Source: Mucilaginibacter cryoferens
GTDB taxonomy: Bacteria; Bacteroidota; Bacteroidia; Sphingobacteriales; Sphingobacteriaceae
Assembly: GCF_014205845.1 (NCBI RefSeq)
Contig: NZ_JACHCR010000034.1
Coordinates: 1 to 48,042 of the forward strand
Direction of reading: 5' to 3'
Length of the DNA stretch: 48,042 nucleotides
Shown here: piece by piece, positions 27,127 to 35,699 of the stretch
Layout: each line of letters opens with the position of its first letter
How positions within the stretch are numbered: position 1 is the stretch's first letter
The notes under the pieces: generated by a model
Told to the model about the DNA's origin: nothing
The model's database searches: none
Seen by the model: the letters and a program-made list of their open reading frames with translations, nothing else
Translations under genes and position numbers: made by a program

Positions 27127-28251
27127 ATGAGATTTATTGTTTCTACCACAACTTTACTCAAACAGCTGCAATCAGTAAGCGGTGCTTTAAGCAACAGTAC
27201 TGTATTGCCAATTTTGGAAAACTTTTTGTTCGAGATAAAGGAAGGAAACTTAACCATTTCTGCTACCGACCTGCAAACCAGCATGACCACTTCCTTAACT
27301 GTTGAAGCTAAGGAAAATGGCCGTATAGCTATACCATCGCGTATTTTATTAGAAACCTTAAAATCGTTACCAGAGCAACCGGTAGCTTTTTCGGTTGATG
27401 ATAATACCTTCGCCATTGAAATAAACGCCGGCGACGGTAAATACAAGCTGAGCGGCGAGAATGGTGAAGATTTTCCTAAAATTCCGGTTGTTGAAAACGC
27501 ATCGTCGGTAAACCTGCCCGCATCTGTTTTGGCCGAGGCTATCAACAAAACCATTTTCGCGGTAAGTAACGACGAGCTGCGCCCTGCCATGACGGGTGTG
27601 TTTTGCCAGTTAAGCCCACAGCACCTTACCTTTGTAGCTACCGATGCCCATAAGCTGGTACGCTACCGCCGTAAAGATGCCAAAGCCGAAAGCGCTACAT
27701 CATTTATATTGCCTAAAAAAGCTTTAACGCTTTTAAAATCATCATTACCTAACGATGATGTAAATGTATCTGTAGAGTATAACTCAACCAGCGCATTTTT
27801 TAAATTTGCCAATATTAACCTGGTATGCCGTTTAATTGACGAGCGTTACCCTGATTATGAGGCGGTTATACCACAAAATAACCCTAATAAATTAACTATA
27901 GACAGGCTTACCTTCCTGGGATCATTAAACCGTGTGGCTATTTACGCCAACAAAACCACCCACCAGGTAAGGCTTAAAATAAATGGCAGCGAATTGAATA
28001 TATCATCAGAAGATATTGACTTTGCAAACGAGGCTCACGAGCGTTTAAGCTGCCAATATGAGGGTGAGGACATGGAAATTGGCTTTAATGCACGTTTTTT
28101 AATAGAAATGTTGAAGAATTTAAGTTGCGAAGAAGTATCTTTGGAGATGTCAACTCCAAACCGTGCCGGCTTATTGCTGCCGCAGGGAGGGGATGAGAAT
28201 GAAGATGTGCTGATGCTGGTTATGCCGGTGATGCTCAATAGCTACGCTTAA
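27127..28251 (+). CDS. dnaN: DNA polymerase III sliding clamp, beta subunit
   Basis: A ring-forming processivity clamp for the replicative polymerase. Its 374 residues fit the three-domain family length. Recognisable segments are 'MRFIVSTTTLLKQLQSVSGA', 'STVLPILENFLFEIKEGNLT', 'GKYKLSGENGEDFP', 'LRPAMTGVFCQL', 'TFVATDAHKLVRYR', and the C-terminal 'LMLVMPVMLNSYA', equivalent to the conserved 'MPMRL' tail that contributes to the peptide-binding pocket. It is not next to dnaA or gyrB here, so this is not a classical origin cluster. It has its own promoter box and a strong terminator. Confidence 0.97.
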   Translation: MRFIVSTTTLLKQLQSVSGALSNSTVLPILENFLFEIKEGNLTISATDLQTSMTTSLTVEAKENGRIAIPSRILLETLKSLPEQPVAFSVDDNTFAIEINAGDGKYKLSGENGEDFPKIPVVENASSVNLPASVLAEAINKTIFAVSNDELRPAMTGVFCQLSPQHLTFVATDAHKLVRYRRKDAKAESATSFILPKKALTLLKSSLPNDDVNVSVEYNSTSAFFKFANINLVCRLIDERYPDYEAVIPQNNPNKLTIDRLTFLGSLNRVAIYANKTTHQVRLKINGSELNISSEDIDFANEAHERLSCQYEGEDMEIGFNARFLIEMLKNLSCEEVSLEMSTPNRAGLLLPQGGDENEDVLMLVMPVMLNSYA

Positions 28252-28282
28252 GTGTAAACTTAAATTATAAATCCAAAAACAG

Positions 28283-28310
28283 AGTCCGGCTTTAAAAACC
28301 GGACTTTTTT
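28283..28310 (+). terminator. Terminator of dnaN
   Basis: AGTCCGG and CCGGACT pair without mismatch around an A/T-rich loop, followed by six T. It lies 31 bases after the stop. Confidence 0.87.
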
Positions 28311-28416
28311 GTTCGCCTTGGATAACAAAAATTACAGTAAGCAGTTATTAGTGTTGTTGCAAGGGATTTGTGCTGGAGGACAAAATACCGAATCTGAAAA
28401 GGGGATGACGTTAAAA

Positions 28417-28516
28417 AAGTTTGTCATGCTGAGGTACGAAGCATCTATTGGCAGACTTTACAGGGTGAAGAAGTATGGTGAATAATAGATCCTTCGTACC
28501 TCAGGATGACAAAAAA
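28417..28516. repeat. Family A-related long hairpin element
   Basis: The left arm (from 28419, TTTGTCATGCTGAGGTACGA) and right arm (ending 28516 in GATGACAAA) are 30-base complements with two mismatches, around a 40-base middle. The right arm reads, on the other strand, GTCATCCTGAGGTACGAAGG. It is related to family A by GTACGAAG but has its own sequence. Confidence 0.8.
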
Positions 28517-28589
28517 GAAGTTTCGGGATTACGTGTGTTTATGCCTCGCAATGACTAATATATACCACTGATATACTTTTAATTAATAT

Positions 28590-29282
28590 ATGAATACCAG
28601 GATAAAAGCTTTATTTTTTGTTGCAGCGGCTGTTATCTGTTGGGCATCCTGTAAAAAAAGCAATGATGACCCAGCGGCAACATCATCGCTATCTGTTGTG
28701 GGTTTCTTTAACCTATCAAGCAACGATGTTAACTTTTACGTGAACGGTACCCGCATTAATAATACAACCACCTATTATCCGGGTGGCACTTTAGGGTATT
28801 TAAATGTTATTGCCGGCGCGCAAAATTATTCTATAAAAATAGATGGCAGTACCACCCCGTTTTTTGAAAAATCGTTGACGTTTGCTACCGATAGCGGGTA
28901 CTCTCTATATGTATCCGGGAAAACGGCAAACGATATATTTTACAGTAAAGACCTTTGGGTACCCGATACAGGGACAAACTTAACCAAGTACGCGCAAATA
29001 CGCTATGTAAACGCGTCGTCCACCTCTGGTAATATGAGTTTTGTGCTACGAGGTACTACTGATTCTGCGCAGTTTAGTAATGTTGCTTATAAAACCACAA
29101 CCAATTTTACAAGGGTCAATGCCGGGATACATTATATCGGCGTTTACCGGGCGGCTTACCCTACGGTTCCTAAAATTGATACGGTAACTATTACAGCAGG
29201 TAAAATATATACTTTTTACGGTTACGGTACTCCGGTATCTGGTAACCTGGATATTTTAGCGGGTTTATTTAATAATGGTTAA
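28590..29282 (+). CDS. DUF4397-domain lipoprotein, copy 1
   Basis: A 230-residue lipoprotein: 'MNTRIKALFFVAAAVICWAS' ends at the lipobox Cys of 'WASC', followed by the typical 'KKSNDD' flexible linker. The body consists of two beta-rich repeats with the DUF4397 pattern ('LSVVGFFNLSSNDVNFYVNG', 'YAQIRYVNASSTSGNMSFVL'). These domains are common in surface lipoproteins of this phylum, and their function is not known. The next gene is a relative, 10 bases downstream. A near-match promoter box TACTTTTA is at 28574-28581. Confidence 0.8.
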   Translation: MNTRIKALFFVAAAVICWASCKKSNDDPAATSSLSVVGFFNLSSNDVNFYVNGTRINNTTTYYPGGTLGYLNVIAGAQNYSIKIDGSTTPFFEKSLTFATDSGYSLYVSGKTANDIFYSKDLWVPDTGTNLTKYAQIRYVNASSTSGNMSFVLRGTTDSAQFSNVAYKTTTNFTRVNAGIHYIGVYRAAYPTVPKIDTVTITAGKIYTFYGYGTPVSGNLDILAGLFNNG

Positions 29283-29292
29283 TAGATAATTA

Positions 29293-30033
29293 ATGGCTAA
29301 TCAAAATAAAAACGGCTTCCTGGCTTCGTTATTAGCATTTGTACTGGTAGTTATTGGGCTGCCTTTTATAGTATCGTGCGGTAAATCAACCAATATAACG
29401 GGCTCCAATACGCAGCTACAGATCATTAATTTAAGTCCGGATGTGCACCCGGTAAACTTATTTATCAACTCTGTTAACCAGGCTAATGGGGTTACTTACA
29501 CTTACCCCAATAATTCGGGATACTTTTTTCTGCAAACACTTACGCCTCCCATTCAGTTTCGTACAGCTGTTGCCGCGGCGGTTAATATACCTTTTCAAAT
29601 AAATACCGTTTTGCGCAGCAATGCCAAGTACACCATCTTTTTAACCGGTTATCTGGCCGATAGTAGTATTAAAAACTCCATACTATCGTTAGATACCGCA
29701 ACGTTGCCGCCATTGGGCAGAGCCAAGGTAAGGTTTGCCAACACATCGCCATCATCGCCGGCGTTGGATCTGCGTGCCAATGATACATTGGCTTTCAACA
29801 ATGTTAAGTTCGATTCTATTTCGCATTATATCAACATCCCTACCGGTAATTATAATTTTACTATCAATGTACATGGTATTTCGGGTACTACGGCGTTTAA
29901 ACTTTCCAATGTAACCTTACTGGATGGGCGTGCTTATACCATTTATACGCAAGGTATTGTTGGGCGTACAGATTCTGTTGCGTTTGGCGCGGCTGTATTA
30001 ACCAATAATTTGCTGATAACGAAATCGCAATAG
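29293..30033 (+). CDS. DUF4397-domain lipoprotein, copy 2
   Basis: A 246-residue protein with an N-terminal hydrophobic stretch and lipobox 'FIVSC'. It shares the DUF4397 outline with the preceding gene ('LQIINLSPDVHPVNLFINSV', 'RAKVRFANTSPSSPALDLRA', 'GRAYTIYTQGIVGRTDS'). A gap of 10 bases suggests a shared transcript. The N-terminal polar part (MANQNKNG) before the hydrophobic core is longer than usual for a signal peptide, but no better start is present. Confidence 0.78.
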   Translation: MANQNKNGFLASLLAFVLVVIGLPFIVSCGKSTNITGSNTQLQIINLSPDVHPVNLFINSVNQANGVTYTYPNNSGYFFLQTLTPPIQFRTAVAAAVNIPFQINTVLRSNAKYTIFLTGYLADSSIKNSILSLDTATLPPLGRAKVRFANTSPSSPALDLRANDTLAFNNVKFDSISHYINIPTGNYNFTINVHGISGTTAFKLSNVTLLDGRAYTIYTQGIVGRTDSVAFGAAVLTNNLLITKSQ

Positions 30034-30054
30034 CGGCAATTCTTTTTATATTTC

Positions 30055-30062
30055 TATTTTTG
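30055..30062 (+). promoter_or_regulatory. Promoter box TATTTTTG of the DedA gene
   Basis: An exact TAnnTTTG match, 16 bases before the GTG at 30079. Confidence 0.5.
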
Positions 30063-30078
30063 GGCAAAATTTAAAAAC

Positions 30079-30732
30079 GTGGAAATAATAAAAAGCATCA
30101 TCGACTTTATACTACATATTGATAAGCACCTGGTACAAATAACCAGCGCTTACCAGGGTTGGACGTACCTGATATTATTTGCCATTATTTTTGCCGAAAC
30201 CGGATTTGTAGTTACCCCATTTTTACCCGGCGACTCGCTACTGTTTGCCGCCGGTGCCCTTATAGCAGGCGGTCAATCTGGCCTGGATATTTACCTGCTG
30301 GCTCTTATACTGGTTATTGCAGCATTTGCAGGTAACACCATTAATTACCTGTTGGGTAATTACCTTGGCCCCAAGGTGTTTAAGGAAGAAAATAAGATAC
30401 TGAAACTCGATTACTACCTTAAAACCAAAGCTTTTTTTGACAAGCACGGAGGTAAAGCAGTGATTTTTAGTCGCTTTTTACCTATTATCCGTACAATAGC
30501 CCCATTTGTTGCGGGAGTTGGCAGTATGCCTTTTTTGCGTTACAGCTTATATAACATTGTTGGCGGCGGTGCGTGGGTGCTAAGCTTTTTACTGATAGGC
30601 TTCTTTTTTGGTAATATCCCGGTTGTAAAAGAAAACTTTACTATTGTAGTAATGATAATTATCCTGGTATCTGTAGTGCCACCGGTTTATGCTGCTATAA
30701 AAGCTAAAACAGCTAAAAACACAGCCGGATAA
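30079..30732 (+). CDS. DedA family membrane protein
   Basis: Starts with GTG at 30079. The 217 residues hold the DedA/SNARE-associated pattern: 'FAETGFVVTPFLPGDSLLFA' in an N-terminal re-entrant region, 'GNTINYLLGNYLG', 'FFDKHGGKAVIFSRFLPIIR', 'PFVAGVGSMPF', and a C-terminal membrane helix. DedA relatives are implicated in recycling the lipid carrier undecaprenyl phosphate, or in phospholipid scrambling, at the inner membrane. It is not part of an obvious operon. Confidence 0.87.
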   Translation: MEIIKSIIDFILHIDKHLVQITSAYQGWTYLILFAIIFAETGFVVTPFLPGDSLLFAAGALIAGGQSGLDIYLLALILVIAAFAGNTINYLLGNYLGPKVFKEENKILKLDYYLKTKAFFDKHGGKAVIFSRFLPIIRTIAPFVAGVGSMPFLRYSLYNIVGGGAWVLSFLLIGFFFGNIPVVKENFTIVVMIIILVSVVPPVYAAIKAKTAKNTAG

Positions 30733-30807
30733 TATCTTTGCTTTTTCTTAGGGCAAGTTCAATGTTTATTCAGCCTTAACGCAAGTCTTGTGAGGCTGCC
30801 TGTGGGG

Positions 30808-30974
30808 GGCTGCCTTGTGATTGTGTTGACAAGATATGTGGTGAAGCACAGGTCTGCCATTGCTCAAAGGCCTGCGCTAAAAGAGTGGCTGCCTTGTGAT
30901 TGTGTTGACAAGATATGTGGTGAAGCAGAGGTCTGCCATTGCTCAAAGGCCCGCGCCCAAGACTGCGCTAAAAG
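30808..30974 (+). repeat. Two tandem copies of a 79-bp unit
   Basis: GGCTGCCTTGTGATTGTGTT starts at 30808 and again at 30887, a period of 79. The unit goes on through TTGACAAGATATGTGGTGAA and GGTCTGCCATTGCTCAAAGG to TGCGCTAAAAGAG. The second copy has 12-14 inserted bases (CGCGCCCAAGAC region) before its end. It lies between the DedA stop and the 3' end of the phospholipase gene. Confidence 0.85.
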
Positions 30975-31002
30975 AGCATATGTATTGTGGGGAGGCATTA
31001 CT

Positions 31003-31881
31003 TTAAGGCATCAGGCGGCTCAGATCTGGCTGCCCTGCATCAACCCAGGCCGAGTACCAGAAGCTGCCAACAGAAAGAATAGATGCCCTCATTTGCCGTT
31101 CCACCATGCCTTTCATCATCTTTTGATAGGCCAGCGCATAAGTTTCCGAATAATCTTTAACAGGTTTTTTACCATGCATCACCATGCTGTCTTTTTTATC
31201 GGAGGGAAAGGTTTTATTAAGCATGCGTTCGAAGCGCAGCACGGTATCAACGCTTTTAAATGATGCCCTGCAAATGCGAAAAGCTTCGGCCAGCGGATTT
31301 TCAATATAACGGGCCCTGCCCACTTTGTAGTTGTACTTATCGCCAAAAAGTTCTGGTATTCTGCTCTCCCATAATGCATGGATACCCGTTTGATTGCTCA
31401 GTTGCCCATTATAGTTTTGGGTGAGGTGTAGCGGCACATGGGCATCGGCAACATAATGCCCAAGGTTGGCCGATGTGTTGAGTATTGCCGTAGTATCATG
31501 TGCTTTAAAGGCTCTCACCAGTTTATAGTATTGGTATTGGATGGTCCATGGTACGGTGCCATATTTATCGAGGGTGTCGGCTGTGTATTTGGCAGCGGCA
31601 TCTGCCCATTTTTGGGGCATGGCCGCCCATGGCTTTTTACCGTAGTGGTCGGCATTAAAATAATGTCTTGGTGCTTCGGTAGAGTCTACGTAGCGGCGTT
31701 TATCGGCGCTTACAGCGTGTTTTACAATGTAATCGATATTGGCCTTGTAAAAAAATATCATACCCTTAGGTAGGGTATAAACTGCCATTTTATTGATGCG
31801 GTAGTGCGCAAAGAAACCCCAGGACGAACAGAGTAGTATAAGGCAAACGCCCGAGAAGCTTAAAATTAGGCGCTGCTTCAT
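31003..31881 (-). CDS. Zinc-dependent phospholipase C/S1-P1-like exported protein
   Basis: The 292-residue product starts with a signal-like stretch 'LSFSGVCLILLCSSWGFFAH'. The mature domain opens with 'WGFFAHYRINKMAVYTLP', a Trp/His start typical of the phospholipase C/P1 nuclease fold. It carries further probable metal ligands in 'HYFNADHYG', 'LGHYVADAHVPLHLTQNYNG' and 'HALWESRIPELF'. No exact substrate can be named. It lies one base after the end of the MutS-like gene (stop 31883) on the same strand, so the two are co-translated or co-transcribed. Confidence 0.8.
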   Translation of the reverse strand: MKQRLILSFSGVCLILLCSSWGFFAHYRINKMAVYTLPKGMIFFYKANIDYIVKHAVSADKRRYVDSTEAPRHYFNADHYGKKPWAAMPQKWADAAAKYTADTLDKYGTVPWTIQYQYYKLVRAFKAHDTTAILNTSANLGHYVADAHVPLHLTQNYNGQLSNQTGIHALWESRIPELFGDKYNYKVGRARYIENPLAEAFRICRASFKSVDTVLRFERMLNKTFPSDKKDSMVMHGKKPVKDYSETYALAYQKMMKGMVERQMRASILSVGSFWYSAWVDAGQPDLSRLMP

Positions 31882-31882
31882 T

Positions 31883-33553
31883 TTACAGGTCGTATTTATC
31901 GCGAAGTTGTATACTCACCTTATTGGCCTCGTTAATAATACTATCCGGAAAACCCAGGCCCTGTAAAACGGCTATCCCGTTGCGGTTTTTTAACAAGCCC
32001 TCTTTAAGCTTATAATCAAACACCAGTCGCTGATCGCCAATAAGCTCTTCAAAAGAGAAAACTTTATAGGCGCTGCCCAATAGTTCGGCCAGTTCCAGAT
32101 CATGGGTTGATACAAATACAAAGCTGTTATTTTCGATAAAGTGAGAGAGTACTGCTTTTGCCGCCGCAATCCTTTCAATGGTATTGGTTCCTCTAAAAAT
32201 TTCATCGATAATAACCAAACTATTAACGGGTTTAGCTGCCAATGCTTCTATCACAATGCTTTTTACCGCCAGCGCCTCGGCCTGGAAATAGCTTTTACTA
32301 TCGCCCAGGTCGTCGGTGATGTTGATGCTGGTAAATATTTTTAATGGCGGCGCGCTGTATGCCGATGAAAAACTGGTGTTAATAGTTTGCGATAAAAGCG
32401 CGTTTAAAGCTATAGCCCTTATAAAAGTAGTTTTGCCAGACATGTTTGAGCCGGTTACCAATATCCCATGTTTATTATCAATGCTGATGGAATTGGCTAC
32501 GCAATTTTCGATAAGGGGGTGATAAAGGTCTTTAATGACGATATGGTTATCGCCGGCCGAAAAATTGGGTTTGCAATATCCGGCCGCGCCATCTCTAACC
32601 GATTGAATGGAAATGGCCATATCAACCTGGGCAACCGCTTCGTAAAGTACCTTAATATCGTTAAGGTATTTGTTTACCCGGCTAATAGATATAATAAACA
32701 CCAGCGGCTCAATCAATAAAAACATCTTAAACCATTCTGATAGCAGGTAGGTCATGTCGGTTGGGTCAACCGCCGTTTTGTTTTGCAAGCTAATAAAGCC
32801 TAATGATTTTTTGAGCTTATCAACATTAGCTAAACTTTTATGTGTGGCATCGTTTTTTTTAAGCAGGTTATGGCTTAACAGCCATTTACCCACCCGGTTC
32901 AATATTAAAAGCTGAGGTAACGAGTTTGTGAAACTCAGCATTTTGGTTTTGTTACTGTAATGGATAAACACGTTGGCAATAAGCACAGCCAATAAAAAAA
33001 ACAAGGTGAACTGATCTGCAGCAACAAATAGTTTTACAATTAAAAGTATGGTTAAAACCGGGCCGGTAACTATATAGGCCATAGTAAGTGGCGAAAATAT
33101 AGATTGATGAATGTTGCTAAACAGTTGAGGCAGGTAATAGGCATCAGTTCCGCCTAATTCAGATAGCTTAAGTTCGGTTTGCTCCCTTAAATTTTTGTCG
33201 CTGTTAATGTGGTTTATGCTTTGCTCAAGTGATTCAAAATAGCTTTCAGAAACCTGGGGCGAATGCAGTTTTTTATACAAGTACTGCTGCCCTGGCTTTG
33301 AGTTTGTACGATCGATGTAGCAGAATACGTCGTCTAAATCAAGATCTGCGGCAGTGCTTTCGTTAATATGGCCGCCTTCATCGTTTGTTAAATAGGCGGC
33401 AATCAGCTTAAAATTTCTTGATAGATATTTGGGTTTGCCCCATTGCTCCCTAATTTCGGCCAGCTTCTTCTTTTTTAAAATGCGGCTTTTAAAAAAACTA
33501 TAAATAACTACAAGAGCGAGAATACTTAATAACGCTATAACCCAATAATACAT
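31883..33553 (-). CDS. Membrane-anchored MutS-family ATPase
   Basis: A 556-residue MutS-family protein that lacks the mismatch-binding N-terminal domain. Membrane segments are at about 4-21, 155-177, 181-198 and 276-292. The lever region ('DVFCYIDRTNSKPGQQYLYK') precedes an ATPase core with Walker A 'GSNMSGKTT' (368-376), Walker B 'LVIIDE' (446-451), 'RGTNTIER' and the His of 'STHD' (484). Such a layout is known in Bacteroidota but of unknown role, and without the mismatch module it is not a repair MutS. The gene starts next to a TACTTTTA box (33564-33557) three bases before the ATG. The phospholipase gene follows at once. Confidence 0.85.
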   Translation of the reverse strand: MYYWVIALLSILALVVIYSFFKSRILKKKKLAEIREQWGKPKYLSRNFKLIAAYLTNDEGGHINESTAADLDLDDVFCYIDRTNSKPGQQYLYKKLHSPQVSESYFESLEQSINHINSDKNLREQTELKLSELGGTDAYYLPQLFSNIHQSIFSPLTMAYIVTGPVLTILLIVKLFVAADQFTLFFLLAVLIANVFIHYSNKTKMLSFTNSLPQLLILNRVGKWLLSHNLLKKNDATHKSLANVDKLKKSLGFISLQNKTAVDPTDMTYLLSEWFKMFLLIEPLVFIISISRVNKYLNDIKVLYEAVAQVDMAISIQSVRDGAAGYCKPNFSAGDNHIVIKDLYHPLIENCVANSISIDNKHGILVTGSNMSGKTTFIRAIALNALLSQTINTSFSSAYSAPPLKIFTSINITDDLGDSKSYFQAEALAVKSIVIEALAAKPVNSLVIIDEIFRGTNTIERIAAAKAVLSHFIENNSFVFVSTHDLELAELLGSAYKVFSFEELIGDQRLVFDYKLKEGLLKNRNGIAVLQGLGFPDSIINEANKVSIQLRDKYDL

Positions 33554-33593
33554 TTTTAAAAGTAGTATTAAAGCTTAACTTATGCAATTACTA

Positions 33594-34352
33594 CTACAAC
33601 TTGCCCACATAAACTTTAGTATCGTAATTGATATTGATGAGGCCACCGTGCTGATATTTATCAAAAAGTATCCTCAAATCGTTTATCATTGGTTCATAAC
33701 CATCCTCGTTTTTAGCCGGCATGTACGATGAAGAAAGTAAGCGCCCTGCCAGGCCGTCGAAATCAAATACCTGTTTGTTTTGAAATACTTCCAATTTAAA
33801 TGGTTCGGGGTTAAAGAATGCGCCGATACTCGCTTCGTCAATATTGCGGTGATCAACTTTTACATAATCGCTGGCGTGTGCAATAATCAGCTGGTCGTAC
33901 TCCGCTTCAAACGCCGATGATGTTTTTCTTTCGTTCCAGATAAGGGCAACCAGGCCGCCGGGCTTTAAAATTCGTTTAAATTCGGTTCTCGATTTTTCCC
34001 TGTCGAACCAATGAAAGGCCTGGCCGGCAATTATGGTATCAATGCTGCCGGTTTCCAGTCCGGTGTTTTCTGCTGTACCGTTCATGGCTTTAAAGCCGGG
34101 ATAATTGCCGAGTAGTTCTACTGATTTTTCGCGCATTTGCAGGTTGGGCTCAATGGCGATAACTTTGTACCCAGCATCCAGAAAAAGAGCGGTTGATATG
34201 CCGGTGCCTGCGCCAACATCTGCAACCAGTTTATCGGTTGATAAGGCATAGCTGGTTTGCAAAAAACTAACGATTTGAGGAGGGTAGCTTGGGCGGTATT
34301 TTACATAGTCGTTTACCCGGTTGCTAAATCTGGTTGTGCTGTTATCGGTCAT
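33594..34352 (-). CDS. Class I SAM-dependent methyltransferase
   Basis: A 252-residue cytoplasmic methyltransferase. Motif I 'VADVGAGTGISTALFLDAG' holds the SAM glycine loop, followed by acidic 'VIAIEPNLQM', 'MNGTAEN' and the motif IV region 'DTIIAGQAFHWFDREKSRTE'. 'RILKPGGLVALIWNER' is motif VI. The pattern fits the Methyltransf_11/25 group (relatives of UbiE and Tam), whose substrates vary. Its 3' end is 40 bases from the MutS-like gene start, so it may head that operon, but the MutS-like gene has a box of its own. Confidence 0.85.
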   Translation of the reverse strand: MTDNSTTRFSNRVNDYVKYRPSYPPQIVSFLQTSYALSTDKLVADVGAGTGISTALFLDAGYKVIAIEPNLQMREKSVELLGNYPGFKAMNGTAENTGLETGSIDTIIAGQAFHWFDREKSRTEFKRILKPGGLVALIWNERKTSSAFEAEYDQLIIAHASDYVKVDHRNIDEASIGAFFNPEPFKLEVFQNKQVFDFDGLAGRLLSSSYMPAKNEDGYEPMINDLRILFDKYQHGGLININYDTKVYVGKL

Positions 34353-34514
34353 GAGCTGATTAAGTTAAGTTGTGATCGTCTAAAATAAATTAAATCGATA
34401 CTGTTATTCAAGCTAAATTATAAAGGATTGTTTTAGAAACTTTTATCCGGTAACACCAACTTAATCAATCCAGTCTAACTTAATCAACCCAATAAACTTA
34501 TTTGAAAAAACTAT

Positions 34515-34545
34515 TTGCACTATTCAAAATATCGCCATATATTTG
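34515..34545 (+). promoter_or_regulatory. Promoter TTG-N20-TATATTTG of rpsT
   Basis: TTG at 34515-34517 and TATATTTG at 34538-34545 are a full match to the Bacteroidota pattern, with a leader of about 35 bases before rpsT. This is the best promoter in the window and a good reference for the others. Confidence 0.75.
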
Positions 34546-34588
34546 CAGTCCTTAAAATAAGTAGAAAAAAGAATAACAAAGCTATACG

Positions 34589-34843
34589 ATGGCAAATCAT
34601 AAATCATCTTTAAAAAGAATCAGGTCAAACGCTGCGAAGCGTCTGCGCAACAGGTACCAGGCTAAAACAACCAGGAACGCTATTAAAAAATTAAGAACCA
34701 CTACAACTAAAGCTGATGCATCTGCATTGTTAAGTAAAGTGATCTCTATGCTTGATCGTTTAGCTAAAAAGAATGTTATTCACAAAAACAAAGCTTCAAA
34801 CAATAAATCGAAGCTTACTAAATTTGTAAACGGCTTAAGCTAA
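34589..34843 (+). CDS. rpsT: 30S ribosomal protein S20
   Basis: An 84-residue, highly basic protein starting '[20 protein letters not shown]', the family signature, and ending '[12 protein letters not shown]'. It binds 16S rRNA in small-subunit assembly. It is monocistronic, with a perfect promoter upstream and a terminator directly after. Confidence 0.98.
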   Translation: MANHKSSLKRIRSNAAKRLRNRYQAKTTRNAIKKLRTTTTKADASALLSKVISMLDRLAKKNVIHKNKASNNKSKLTKFVNGLS

Positions 34844-34863
34844 ATCTTAGCTTTTCGAGATAT

Positions 34864-34900
34864 AAAAAAAGGATTGTGCCATTGGCATGATCCTTTTTTT
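34864..34900 (+). terminator. Terminator of rpsT
   Basis: GGATTGTGCC and GGCATGATCC pair (with G-U pairs) around ATT, flanked by seven A on the left and seven T on the right, so it could act in both directions. Confidence 0.8.
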
Positions 34901-34930
34901 GTTTGCGCGTTTTTTTCATACTTTAATGCC

Positions 34931-35629
34931 GTGGAAAACTACGAAAATAAGATAGGTATAAAATCATGGGCAGAAGAAGATCGTCCGCGCGAGAAATTAA
35001 GCGGACAAGGCCGCAGGGCACTAACTGATGCCGAACTGATAGCCATTCTCATAGGCTCGGGCAGTCGCAACGAAACCGCTGTTGAACTGAGTAAACGTAT
35101 CCTTCATCACTACGAAAATGACCTCAATAAGCTTGGCAAGGCTTCTATAGCCGAGCTTTCAAAGTTTAAAGGAATAGGAGAGGCCAAGGCTATATCTATT
35201 ATAGCCGCCCTTGAAATTGGTCGCCGCCGTAGTGATACCGAAAGCCAGGCCCCGGATTTTATCAATTCGAGCAAAGATGGCTACAATATTATGCGCCGCC
35301 ATTTAATGGATCTTAATCACGAAGAATTTTGGGTTATATTATTGGGCCGGTCGCAAAAAGTGCTGGGTAAAGAACTGATCAGCAAGGGAGGATTAACGGC
35401 TACGGTATGTGATCCTAAAATTATTTTCCTCTCTGCCATACAATACCAGGCCAGTGGTATCATACTGGTGCACAATCACCCGTCGGGCAATCTGAAAGCC
35501 AGTTACGAAGATATTTCCCTCACCCGCAACCTGGTTAACGCCGGCCGCATGCTGGAGATTAAAATATTCGATCATCTTATCATCACCGATAACGGCTATA
35601 CGAGTTTGGGAGATGAGGATCTAATGTGA
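34931..35629 (+). CDS. radC: RadC family protein (JAMM/MPN+ domain)
   Basis: GTG at 34931 is chosen as the start. An upstream in-frame ATG at 34874 lies inside the rpsT terminator. The 232 residues begin 'MENYENKIGIKSWAEEDRPR' and hold a helix-hairpin-helix region ('SKFKGIGEAKAISIIAALEI') followed by the JAMM metalloprotease-like core with His181, His183 and Asp194 in 'HNHPSGNLKASYED'. Despite the name, a repair role of RadC is disputed, and the biochemical activity is not settled. It is a standard core-genome protein, here not in an obvious defence island. Confidence 0.92.
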   Translation: MENYENKIGIKSWAEEDRPREKLSGQGRRALTDAELIAILIGSGSRNETAVELSKRILHHYENDLNKLGKASIAELSKFKGIGEAKAISIIAALEIGRRRSDTESQAPDFINSSKDGYNIMRRHLMDLNHEEFWVILLGRSQKVLGKELISKGGLTATVCDPKIIFLSAIQYQASGIILVHNHPSGNLKASYEDISLTRNLVNAGRMLEIKIFDHLIITDNGYTSLGDEDLM

Positions 35630-35692
35630 TTTTTTGATTTTTGATTTTTGATTTTTGATTTTGGATTTCGGAGTTTCGATTTCGGATTTGGT
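35630..35692. repeat. Family C string, left of the ATPase/TOPRIM pair
   Basis: Four copies of GATTTTT in tandem, then GGATTTCGGA, GTTTCGATTTCGGATTTGG. This is family C read on the opposite strand to the copy at 37575-37648. Confidence 0.75.
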
Positions 35693-35699
35693 ACAAAGG

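Noticed and set aside
27127..28251. Replication origin near dnaN
   Set aside because: No dnaA or gyrB, and no cluster of DnaA boxes was seen around the gene.
30790..31263. 157-codon frame across the 79-bp repeats
   Set aside because: It runs through the repeats into the opposite strand of the phospholipase gene. The product is Cys/His-rich with no family look.
34931..35629. radC as marker of a defence island
   Set aside because: radC here lies after rpsT with core-gene features and own start. It is the standard chromosomal gene, and its closeness to the ATPase pair may be chance.
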